Made by a program: the position numbers and the translations under genes. The notes under the pieces were generated by a model. It worked only from the letters and a program-made list of their open reading frames with translations, ran no database searches and was not told the DNA's origin. A stretch of 39,274 nucleotides of DNA from Apostichopus parvimensis (Eukaryota; Echinodermata; Holothuroidea; Aspidochirotida; Stichopodidae), in NCBI GenBank assembly GCA_000934455.1, contig KN888850.1, positions 7,922 through 47,195 of the forward strand. Direction: 5' to 3'. This document shows positions 9,801 through 21,800 of the stretch, piece by piece; position 1 is the stretch's first letter; the number at the start of each line of letters is the position of its first letter.

Positions 9801-12800
9801 TGTCACAGTCATTCTCATAACCAAGGCCAGCCAAAAACTGATACTCTTTCGAAGTGTGTGATTTTCGACAGGCCAATGTGGAGAGGCATCACTATAAAGT
9901 GAGCATAGCACGAAACAAAACCAAACATTGCTTCACGAGCTCCACACTTTACCATCGACTCCCTTGGTTAGTTTTTATGAACATAAAGATGGTCAAAAAC
10001 ATTATAGAAATTTCAAAACTATAAGAATTTTTTTTTTTTTTTTAATTATTCCAAGTCTTTTACTTGGTGGTCATATCTAGCCAATTTCGCTCATATTTAA
10101 ACAGTCTCGTTTAACACGAAACACAGGCGTTTGATTCTTCTGTAATGTATTGTGTTATTGGCACCTTGTTCTGAATAACACTGTACTGGTGTCATACCAA
10201 GAATATACATTTCTAACCTAAACTTTCACCAATCATGTTTTATTAATTTGATGTAAACCTGATCAACGCTTTCAGACAGATTTTCATTCAAACCATTCAA
10301 CTGCTGGTGCTTCCCCTTTCACACAACTTATGACCATGTATTTACTACATATATATATCCATTATTTTAGCCTGAAATCATGGTTATGACTTTACAAACC
10401 CTGTTTAACAGCCTCTACTTCAGTGCTGCAACTAATGCTGCCATTTCTTGGCATTCAAAATCTAGATTATGACTCTAAAGGGCCAATCAGCATGGAGAAA
10501 TTGCTAAGTATAAAGGAATATGCATCTTAACTGTATTGAATATTAAACCTTCAGCATGAGGAAGTAAATTAAATTAAATATCGATGCTGGAAGGACCTCC
10601 CTTGGGTCCCCACCCCTCCCCCACCCTTGGGTCAGGTTTGCCTATTCCTCCACTCAGTTTTAGGCTCAGTACAGAACTTTACAAGATCAGTCTTAGCCCT
10701 ACTTTAATCTCCACATTCCATTGTATGGTTTGTTAATGTGTTCTCAGAACTAGCACTAACCCTAACCCAAAACCCTTCCTTCAACATTTCTAACCTAACC
10801 CACATTTGTCTTTGAAGGATGTAAGGCCACATCATTTAACACACGAGGGGATCACTGACCATTCATCATCCCAATTAATTCTATGGAAAATAATGCCGAC
10901 CACTCCCCACCCCTTCCGCGCCCCCCCCCCACATAAATCCTTACAAAGCCTTTCAAATGTCTCACCGACATCCGAATTTGACGCCAGGTGTCTCCTTGAT
11001 GAGGCTCTGGAAGAACCGCTCTCTTTATCGTCTCCTGTCACCGCATCGGCGAGGAGCTCGTAGACCTCAATGTCACCTTCAGGATCACTGTCCATGGAAG
11101 CAATAGGTGCACTTAGCTTTCTCTGTTGGATATAAAAAAAACATTACAAGATGGTCACCAAAAGACACACAGGAAAAATATCAAAGAAAGAGAAACAACT
11201 TATATAATATTCCAAATTATACTACAAGCAGTAGAAGTACTAATATAAAAATCATACTTGAAGTATTTGTAGCATAATACAGTACTTGTTGCATAATACA
11301 CTACTTGTTGCATAATATACTACTTGTTGCATAATATACTACTTGTTGCATAATACAGCACTTGTTGCATACAGACTACCCATGTTCCCTGTTGCTCTAT
11401 TCCTATCATGTGACTGGTGAAATATGGATGCCAGTGTCAAGTAACAACATCACATCCCCATTACGCCAATCTATATTTTAATGTTTTAATGACCCAACAA
11501 ATTATCCGAAGTTATTGCTAGTTTCAATTTTCACCTTAGTATATTTTAGGCAGCATTTTACATTACTATTCCCAATGCACTTTTCAACAGATTAAGTGGC
11601 ATTTCACAAATTTAAGGAACTAATATGAATTAAACATGGACACTGTAAATGCATGTCATCTCAGCCAATATGGTTTATGACGACAGCTGGAAAATAGTGT
11701 TATCACATGTATGAGGATAGTATTTATTTCATCCAAAACCTTATATGTGGTATACTGGGCATGCCCACACCTCCTGAGTGAGATGAATTTAACTTCTCTG
11801 GAATGTGTTTCAAAGCCCTAATAGGAGTCCAGGGTGTTCCCTCAATGCCACAATAAAAGAACAAAAAAACACATCTCAGAAAGAGTAAATAACAGTTTTC
11901 TGGAATGTATTCCAATCCCTGGTAGGAATACTGGGGAACAAAAACACATCTCAGAAAGAGTAATTACAACTTTCTGGTATTTATCCCAATCCCTGGTAGG
12001 AATGCTGGGGATTTCTCTTGAAATGATTTTAAAACACAGAAATACATTTCAGAGAGGAATTCAATTTCAAGAGTAGGTTGTATTAATCTTATCCGTATCA
12101 TACTATTCACAGACACAACCTGCAGAAGTCTCGCAGGTTAAGTGCTGATATTTCTAAGCAGGACCTCGTCGAATAGATATATGTCATACACAGCTGACTT
12201 GATGTTTTATCAACCAATCGGCTTTAACTACACTAGATTGTGTTATGGAATATGTCCGTGATGGATACACAGGGATGAGCCTGGGGTAAGAAATAAATCA
12301 CAGAACTTTGCAAAAATCGCGGTATAGGCTCCAGTTTGCATATGCTACAGTGTGTTAGGATACTAGTTTTTGTCCCCCTGCAGGTTGGATATCCATAGGT
12401 AATGAAAAACATGCGAACGACGGATCATATGATACAACTCTGTCGTTGGAAATTCACGGAAATTGAGGTGTAAATCTCGGAGGTTGAAAAGAAATCATGG
12501 ATATTCCGCGAATTCACGGAAAATGCTCATGCCTGGATACAACACTATTAAACATGCTTTTGGTTTTTTTTAGAAGGTGTTCAGCGTACCCTGGTTTTAC
12601 CGACAGGCCTCCTATCTTGCCCAGTAGCTGATGTCTGGGCTGATTCTTCATGCAGACTATCAGGGTCGGCACCGGTGCTCTGAGAATCATGAGACGAACA
12701 ACTCTTTACATCAGCTGCCTCTACCTCAGCCTCCTTAGAAACAACAATAAGAAGAGTATCAAGTGTCAACAATTACAAGCATTTGTTTTTAGTAAAGAAT

Positions 12801-15800
12801 TTGTTCTAAATCTAATCATTCTAGATTGATCAATAAGAACAATGACCAGGTACGGTAAAATAAAACCAGTTGCTAGGTAAATTCAATTCAGTTTATTTCT
12901 ACACGAATAAACCACAAAGATAGATATTTTGCAACAAAGATACACACATCTTGCAACTAACATACACATCTTGCAACTCACATACATATCTTGCAACATA
13001 GATACATATCTTGCACTAAGAAGCTTACAATACTGAAAATAAAGCATTTTCTCCATGACAGATTGGAATAGTTTGCATCCTACACACTGGCAGCCACTCC
13101 GCAATACATTTCCAGTATGTGCTGGAGTAAAATCATGAAATTGTTCCGAACCTAGCTAGTTATAATCAAAAGAAATATGCAAGTTCGATATAAAATCTAA
13201 GACACCAAAACACATTTTGCTTACTACATCAAACACTTCAACATGATACTACATGATATATAGGAATACCTACATTACCTAATTCAAAAGAAGATGATGA
13301 AAACATACCTTAGAAATTAATTTTCAAATGAAACTTGACTAGAGAACCTAATAACTGTTATGAAAATATTAATATCGAACATTAAAGACAAGTAGACACA
13401 CACAAATGAGATTCCCTAATTAAATTAGTAACTTGTAAATATGAATTTCAAGGAAAATGCAGGAATACAAAACTACACACAGGCGCAACAATGAATACAC
13501 AAAAAGCAGTACAAGTCAATTTTAGAGTTACGCAGAAATTTTAAACAACAAATCATAAAATTTTCAAAATTTGACTTCACTCTTCCTAAACAAAGTTCAA
13601 TAGAAAACCCGATGTAACTGTTATGAGCCACTAAGATTGAACCTTACCCAAATTTTCATGACAGACAACTCTAAAGTTTGTTTTAATATTCGGTCCTAAC
13701 CAGTCATGTTACACATTTCTATGTGTTTAATAACATCCTTCTGGTTCTGAAATTTTGTGTTTACAAAAGTGAGGTTAAAAAAGAGAAACCTTCCTTTAGC
13801 TATGGTAAAATTGATCTAAAGAAATTTTATCTAAAAGAAAAGTTTATGTATCAAACTAATTGTAAGCAAAATGCTTTTGATATCAGATGGCGTAACTGGA
13901 AATCTTTATTTGAAGTTTAATGATTTATTGGTTGTTGTGGATAATATTGACTAATGGTCATAAAGTATATGTTATTATGAACTGTACATTGTTTGGATAC
14001 TTGATGGAATGATAATAAAAAAATTAAAATATAAAAAAATATAAAAAAATATAAAAAAATATAAAAAAATTTTAAAAATGTTACACATTTCTTACTGTAT
14101 TTGTGGTAATACCAGCAGCAGCAGCAGCAGGAATCCTCTCTGTGGTGGTCTCCTTGATGAGGAACGCATCTGGACGTAACATTGCATAATCTCCGTGATC
14201 GACATCAGAATCTGCCTCTGCATCCTCATAGTTTGGAGGTAGAGAGAGATGAGATGGGGAATCTAGAGACAAAAGCAAAACCAATCAATTTCATCATTAA
14301 CGAGATGGGTCTCCAGATTTATTCCGGAGTTATTATAATATCGTATTCTTTATTCATTTAAAAAATGAGACATGATCAGGAAGAACACATCAAATGCTTA
14401 AGATCTTAGCTAGAGTTAGCTAAGTTGAAGAATTGTCAATTCTACAAGGCATGAACTATCACCCAAAGCTAACAACCGAGGGTTCCAGTGTTGGCATGAA
14501 ATCTCTCATCACCAAAATTCAAATGGCTGAATTTAATATATGCAGCGCTAGTTTCTTGCAGTAATATTACAAACATATGCTTCAACTGTTATGTGCCAAA
14601 GTTGTTAAATTTTGAAACGATTAATATCAGTTTTACAGTTGCATATATGTCTTGGAATTGCTTGAATCTAATCGGATCATGCATAATTACTTAACGAATG
14701 GATTTGTGAACATGTCGTTCCTTTAGTCAACCAAACTCAAGCAAGAAATTACCAAATTAGGCATCAAGTTTCAAGCTCATGAACTGCTTTTTCATGGGGC
14801 TTTAATATAAAATGTACTTGAAACCAAAAACTGTCCAAATTCTATGTAAATCTGCACACTAAGCAAATTCTGTAATTATTTATTTGCACAGTAGCTGACC
14901 GATGTTTAAAAGTCAATGGTTTAGTTTCATAAGTAATGTTTCTGGGATTGGGGAACTTGGATGATAACAAAGTTCAGGCTAAAGAAAATAAACATCTAGT
15001 ATTAAACCAATGATAACAACTTACCCCAACGACCAGCTACGAATTTTGTGTTATTTTTGATATGTGCAATGTTTGCTTTGAAAACACTTCACTTCCAAGG
15101 AACAACATGACATGGGGAGCAAGGTAACGTTACCAACACATTAATGTGACTATGCACTATAATACACTCTAACATACATTAGCATCATACTGGGAGTAAG
15201 GCACAACAACTGTTTGCTGAATATTGTAAATGATTCATCTAGGAGCACCAATAAACAAGACACTGAACAATTTGTATAGTTTAACCTTGCCCCATCTACG
15301 TAGCTGGACAATTATGTCTTTTTCCGGTGGTTTCAAAAATTTTCCAAATTTTGTTGGACAAGTCGACATATCTTCAAAAAAATACATTATCGGACTAGTC
15401 TGGAAGTATCCCCATTCTTTAATTATTTCATTGTATATATTCAAGATACATAGATCGGATATCACCTTTAAACTAATTGTTCTTAATGTGGACACAACAC
15501 CCAACCATCATCTTTAGCTTATAGGACAGAAATTTCTCCGTGATGAACGACCCCCCAAAACACCTAAGAACAATTTAGCTGGATTTCTGACATATCCTAG
15601 TTTTAATGTCATATCTGGGGCTGACATTGTGTAAGTCTGCGATGTCACAGAGCTAACTAATATCTGCCAACCATTTACTTTCTCTGTTTTGTTCTGGTCA
15701 CATTTTCAAGGAAGAATGGGGAACACTGTTGATATTGAAACCAATGCCATCTTTTAGGTCATGTTAAGAGCTTCAATATTTTCAATTTCAACATTTGCAA

Positions 15801-18800
15801 TACCCATCTCCATCGCAGAAAATAAACATAATAAATAAAGAAAAACGTAATAATTTGAAGCACATGTAGCTCGACGATGTCCTAATTAGACTTGACGAAC
15901 GAACTAGCATTATTTTTGGTGTCTTGAAATTTAAGGTCTTCAATGCTTCAATGTCCTGGTATTTTTCTTACCGTCTTTGCGGACAGGAGGTTCGGGCTGC
16001 TGAGGGGCATCCCTCAGCTCAAACATAGAGGCACTATTAGCAAAGGCACCCTCGGAGGAATTCTCTGTCAGTCCATTTTCGTTTAACTGTTCTAGAAGGT
16101 GACCTATGGACACTCTGGCTGGCTTCTTTGGTGGCGTCCGAGACTTTTCTCCAAGTTTGATATTCACGTAATTCTCTCGAATTCCCGAGGACAGGGCCGG
16201 ACCGCTTCTCTTGGGGTTGAATTGCACTGGTTCATAGGATAGGTTCTGCTCGCGGGTTTTGCGACTCACTAACGGCAGAGTACTGTGGTTACCCTTCAGA
16301 GGCAGATTGTCGTACATGGAGGGCGGCTCGACGTCGTCCCCGTCCGAGGAAGACTGGCGGAGGGACACCACCGGACTGCTCGTGGGCGGTAACGGTTCAC
16401 CTCTGGCAAACGCTGATGAGGGAAAGTAAACCATGATGTAAGGGATGGACAGAGAGAAAACAAGTAAACCATGAGGGAAGGGAAAACGACACAAACATGA
16501 ATGATGTTTAAAGTAGTTATACAGGGATGACAAAAAAAAACAACCCCTCCACTGTTTGTCCCTCCACTGTTTGCCCCTCCACTGTTTTTCTCCTACCTCT
16601 CCTCTTCCCGGGCTGTTGTTTTCTTTCTTTCTTCTCTCCATCCCTTGTCTATTAATCCTCTTACATATATCTCTTTGTGTTCACCATGCCCATTAACCTG
16701 TCTGTATTCTGTGCTTGTTTTTGTCCCTTCTGTTATTGTTACTTGTCATTTAGCTTTTGAAGAAGATCCTGCTAGGATCGCAACGTCAAGCCGACGTACT
16801 TTTAACACAAAAAAAAAACAACCGCTAGATATAACGTAGTGGTCACAAATTTGGCTGTCACTTCTCAGCAGTTGAGCACATGGAGAAGCTTATTAAATTG
16901 ACTGTTTTATTCCATCTTGGCTACAGCTTTGAGAGCAAGTACTATACCAGGTTACAAATAAATCCTACTTTCTTATCTTTCCATGCCACTGTAACAATCT
17001 GTTGTACATTTCAGTAAACCCTTCTTACAATTCTTCTCTCATTCAAAGCTCTTAGACTGCCAATATTAAGCTCTGCATCAAGACAATTAAATTAATTAAT
17101 TAGTTCTAGTTAGTTAGGCCAACATGAATGAAATAACCCTCTAAAACAAACTATCAGTTTTAGTTTTTAAATTAATTCCTTTGCTTGTTTCCACAGTTTG
17201 GGTTCTTTTTGCTGCATTTCCCAAGGCTTAAGGATGAAAACAGAAGCTCATTTAAAACCTTCATCAATGTAACGGATTGTGGATGAACACTGGGGAAAAT
17301 CAGGCCTTCTCTTTTCGGTGAGTGTTTAAAGAATCACACAGCATCTGACCACTTTCTACATCACTGAAGGAGGTGAAAGCACTCCATCCTTACTACAGTA
17401 CGTCCACGGTAAACTCAGTTGTTTCAAAACCCTTTGAGAATTTCACAAACAAGACATACTAAATAATATGCAGAAGGCTCTACTCAACAACGATACAAAA
17501 CGTCAATATTTAATAGGTAAAGAGAAGTTTTGGTTCCTGGTGGGACTACCTTGGATTAAGGGTGTGACCGTTTAAACGGTTAACCGTTTAACCGGTCGCA
17601 AATGCACTATCCGTTTAGAAAATCACAAACCGTATAAACGGAAAATTAAAAAAAAAAAAATCAAATACATTTTAAACATGAAAATTATTTAAAAATATGT
17701 AAAGTACCGAGTAATGTACTGCAAACTATCAATAAAAAACAGAAAAACGACGTTTGGGCATGAATAATGTGTCCAATATAATTATAGTAGTAGGCCAATA
17801 TTCATGAACTCATGATAGTGTCGTCAATTCGTTTTCTCAGTTTATATATGCAACATATATCACCCGTGTACATCGATCAATGGCATGGTGAAATCCTGTG
17901 TGAAAGTATGTTGACCCTAAAAGACGCAAATGGTCGTTCTAGAAAGTACCGTAATAACATTAACAACACAAGGCCAGTTTGCTCTCTCAGGTTCGCACGT
18001 GTACAGCCATTTTTTTCACACATGGTATTATACTGTGCATGCATTGCGGGAGATATTAGCTTTTTACCGTCGCGATAAATAGTTAAAATATTATCGGGAT
18101 ATTTCGATAATTACGATAATTTTTCCCCTAACAGAATTAGCATAAATGTCGAGCTTTGAGTGGACGGAGAAAGAGAGATATATGGAGGGGACATTCAAAG
18201 AAAATATCTGAAAAACCTTACCATATTTTTCACAAATATTGATGCTCAGATAAGTGCTTCCTCATAATCAAGGAGCCGCCCCCGAAATTCTCTCTGCTTA
18301 CGTAAAACTTCTATATAACACGTGGAAAAACCCGAGTTTTTCCACACATAATTCCCACTGACATTGGTCACAGAACATAAGTAGGTCATCGACATTCGAA
18401 CTTGCCCAAGTTCATTGCACCATGGGAACGACACAATACATTGAAAATGATGTTACATTTTCCAGCCATCTGGACGCCGAGTGTAAATTTTGGTGTAATA
18501 TGCAAATTATGAATGGTACTGTGCATGCTGCGCGGTTAAAACTTAACCTATTGTACTGTATGGCACGTGACGTCGCTGAAATTGGAGGCTGCTCAAACCA
18601 GTTTCAACTTGATTTTTACCACCCATCGCACAACACGTGCGTGCGTAATTTGTTTCTAAACATGGCTTTTAATGAGTAAGCAGGAAAGGTGGGTAAGTTT
18701 GCTAAGTTAGGCAAGTTTTTGCTTTAAATCTTGTGATAGATAGACAAATATATTGTTTTTTTTTCAAAAGTTACAATGTTGCCGAAGGCCGAGTTATATA

Positions 18801-21800
18801 AATTCAGTGATCTGAACTTCTGAAGACCACGAATACTGATCACGTGTGTTATTCTTTTCAGCAATTATTACACGAAATGTTCGCAATATTATTGGGCAAA
18901 TTAGTAATTAACATACATTGATCGTCGTCTTGTTGCCTGAATTGCTACCTGTTGGAAAAAACCCTTAATTTTTGTACTCATGTCCTATTTTCATTAAAAG
19001 TCGAGTGACAGTGCGTCGAAAAAGCCGCGATCGGAAAACGGAGTTTAAACGTTTAACCGGACCGGCGGCGATCCGGTTAAACGGTCAGCGAAATAACCAT
19101 TAGGTCACACCCTTACCTTGGATTTCATTTGTACCTATTTGAGCTAACTAAATAACATTCATTGCATACCCTGCTTTATAACAAACCTGTCGCGCTGTAA
19201 TGAAGACATACCTTGATACATCTTGGATATATTCATCCAATCATTTGAAAGTTCTTAATTTCCACATTTCATATCAATAATACCTTTTATTAGTGCTGTG
19301 ATATCCCTGGCCATCTTCGACGAGTGTCCTTGCACTTTCTGCACAGCTGTTTCCCCCTGACCGTCCTTGGCGTAAACGTCTATCTGAGGCAAACTTTCCA
19401 ACAGCGCCCTCACAACTTCAACCTTACCGAAGAGTGCTGCTTCGTGGAGCGCAGTACCTGCTGGCAGCTGGAGAGGAGAACAACAGGACAAAAGGTAAAC
19501 AGTAAATAATTAGTCAACAGCTAAACGAATCAATAGAAACATTTCATCAAACTTTCTACTTTCCAAAGCTCAATTATTGTCTTTTGTGTTACCATGGCAG
19601 CCAGATCAACAAAGTGATTGCTCGTGTGTAGAAGACGGTTACCTATCAAATGTAACACTGCAATCCTGTATGTAGTTTAGTAAAGTATGGGTTTGGGCAC
19701 TGCAAGACATGGTATACATAGAACATTAATGCACCCTCTTGCATATGGGCAACAATTTCTGTTAACAACTTTTCAAACCTGCCAAGTGAATCTCAAATTA
19801 AGGTTACAACAGATCAAACTTAAAGCTACATTTGATATGATGTGCAGCCAGTTGGGACAATTTCCTAATGCTGATACCTCTCTAAACTGTTCTCCAATAT
19901 CATGCTCTCAAAGCACTGCTATTGACAGTACAAACAGTTCCTAACCTTGATCTGATAGAAACATGATATTCATACTGCTCGTACTGACAATACGAGTGCT
20001 CTGAAGCTGAGCATCACACTACATCACACTGGGTGCAATGTGATATCACCAAATGAATGTCAATGAGGTTCCTTTTTTAATGCATTTCATTCAATTTTGA
20101 GTAAATTTGTCACTCACAGATTTTGCACATGTGGTCGTACATTTCAACATGGAGAAATCAAGAAATGGGGAAAAATGGGAAAATTGTGCAAATATGAAAT
20201 TTCAGACATTTGTTTGTTAATATTTCATCAATATTCCAAATTGTACTGGAATATATATTGTCAAACTCACTCCCATTGTAATGAGAGTTTAACATTGCAT
20301 TTTTTTTTTTAAATGATTGCTCTTCTTCTTAAAGCAATACTATAGTTCATAGAACTCCTAAGTATTACACTTTCAAATAAAAAACTTTAATGTTTGATAA
20401 CTTAACAAGTTTACATTGTAAAGCTTAAGTAATTTACAATCCATTAATAGCTAATTACTGGTCAAAGTTAACAGCTGTTAGCCAAGTCTAATTTTATTAA
20501 TAGGGTTGTAAGTGAGTGAACTTCAAACAGCAGATTGTTCCCTATGACAACAGTCAGTAAATGTCTTTCCAGCATGTAGCTAGCTACAGTAACCAGCATG
20601 GCTAGCATGCTATAAATGTCAAAATAGCTTTCACCTCAAAACCACAAACTAATATCCACACGCCAGTAGTGACATTATACAAGTGCGGTCTAGTATAGCT
20701 GTCTCTTATCTGTAACACCACAATCCTGTCTACCAGGGATGATGGTTAATATACCGGACATGGTCTGTTTCATGATCAATGATGTGTTAACTAATAACTG
20801 GAATCTCCCCTGCAGCCAGAAAAAGCATCAACTATAACCATTTAGTCTCTCAGATGAATTATCCAAATCTGCAGTTTAGACATGTTGGAACTTCTAACAG
20901 ACAGTGGGAATCTCATTCACAATTTAAGCTAAACGGCTAATAACTTGAAAGCAAACATAACAAACGTAAACAGGAAACTACTTTTTTACTTTCTTTTTNN
21001 NNNNNNNNNNNNNNNNNNNNNNNNNNNNNNNNNNNNNNNNNNNNNNNNNNNNNNNNNNNNNNNNNNNNNNNNNNNNNNNNNNNNNNNNNNNNNNNNNNNN
21101 NNNNNNNNNNNNNNNNNNNNNNNNNNNNNNNNNNNNNNNNNNNNNNNNNNNNNNNNNNNNNNNNNNNNNNNNNNNNNNNNNNNNNNNNNNNNNNNNNNNN
21201 NNNNNNNNNNNNNNNNNNNNNNNNNNNNNNNNNNNNNNNNNNNNNNNNNNNNNNNNNNNNNNNNNNNNNNNNNNNNNNNNNNNNNNNNNNNNNNNNNNNN
21301 NNNNNNNNNNNNNNNNNNNNNNNNNNNNNNNNNNNNNNNNNNNNNNNNNNNNNNNNNNNNNNNNNNNNNNNNNNNNNNNNNNNNNNNNNNNNNNNNNNNN
21401 NNNNNNNNNNNNNNNNNNNNNNNNNNNNNNNNNNNNNNNNNNNNNNNNNNNNNNNNNNNNNNNNNNNNNNNNNNNNNNNNNNNNNNNNNNNNNNNNNNNN
21501 NNNNNNNNNNNNNNNNNNNNNNNNNNNNNNNNNNNNNNNNNNNNNNNNNNNNNNNNNNNNNNNNNNNNNNNNNNNNNNNNNNNNNNNNNNNNNNNNNNNN
21601 NNNNNNNNNNNNNNNNNNNNNNNNNNNNNNNNNNNNNNACACAACATAACATTACATAACACCCATAGCAAAACATTTCATGACATAACATAAGATATCA
21701 TCACATTATTACATAACATACAATACCATACTTGAGTGAAAACTATGTTTTGAAAATAGTCAACTCTTTCCCTAGACATTAGAGCTCATTCTTTTAGTTT

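Larger units (their letters stand above)
11123..12589. other. ANKS1 intron G-H
   Basis: This 1.5-kb intron contains a 19-bp minisatellite (11264-11372), a diverged 75-80-bp duplication (about 11790-12060) and a long-form MITE (12270-12535) that ends 55 bp from the exon G donor. Nothing coding is seen. Confidence 0.75.
12734..14095. other. ANKS1 intron F-G
   Basis: This 1.36-kb intron contains a 20-bp minisatellite (12931-13016) and, at its 5' end against exon F, a LINE 3' fragment (13721-14077). The remainder is AT-rich and unremarkable. Confidence 0.75.
16413..19283. other. ANKS1 intron D-E
   Basis: This 2.9-kb intron contains the hammerhead-bearing insertion (16546-16808) about 130 bp upstream of the exon E acceptor and a 1557-bp Mutator-like element (17558-19114). 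The rest shows nothing further. Confidence 0.75.

Noticed and set aside
10755-10770. CTAACCCTAACCC telomere-like sequence
   Set aside because: Only two units; consistent with chance in a C/A-rich intron rather than an interstitial telomere.
15230-15517. Overlapping 95- and 89-codon frames on opposite strands
   Set aside because: No recognisable similarity, no splice sites that fit the gene, and mirrored open frames are typical of chance.
20937-21691. Four open frames of 218-237 codons around 21 kb
   Set aside because: They consist almost entirely of undetermined bases in the assembly gap.
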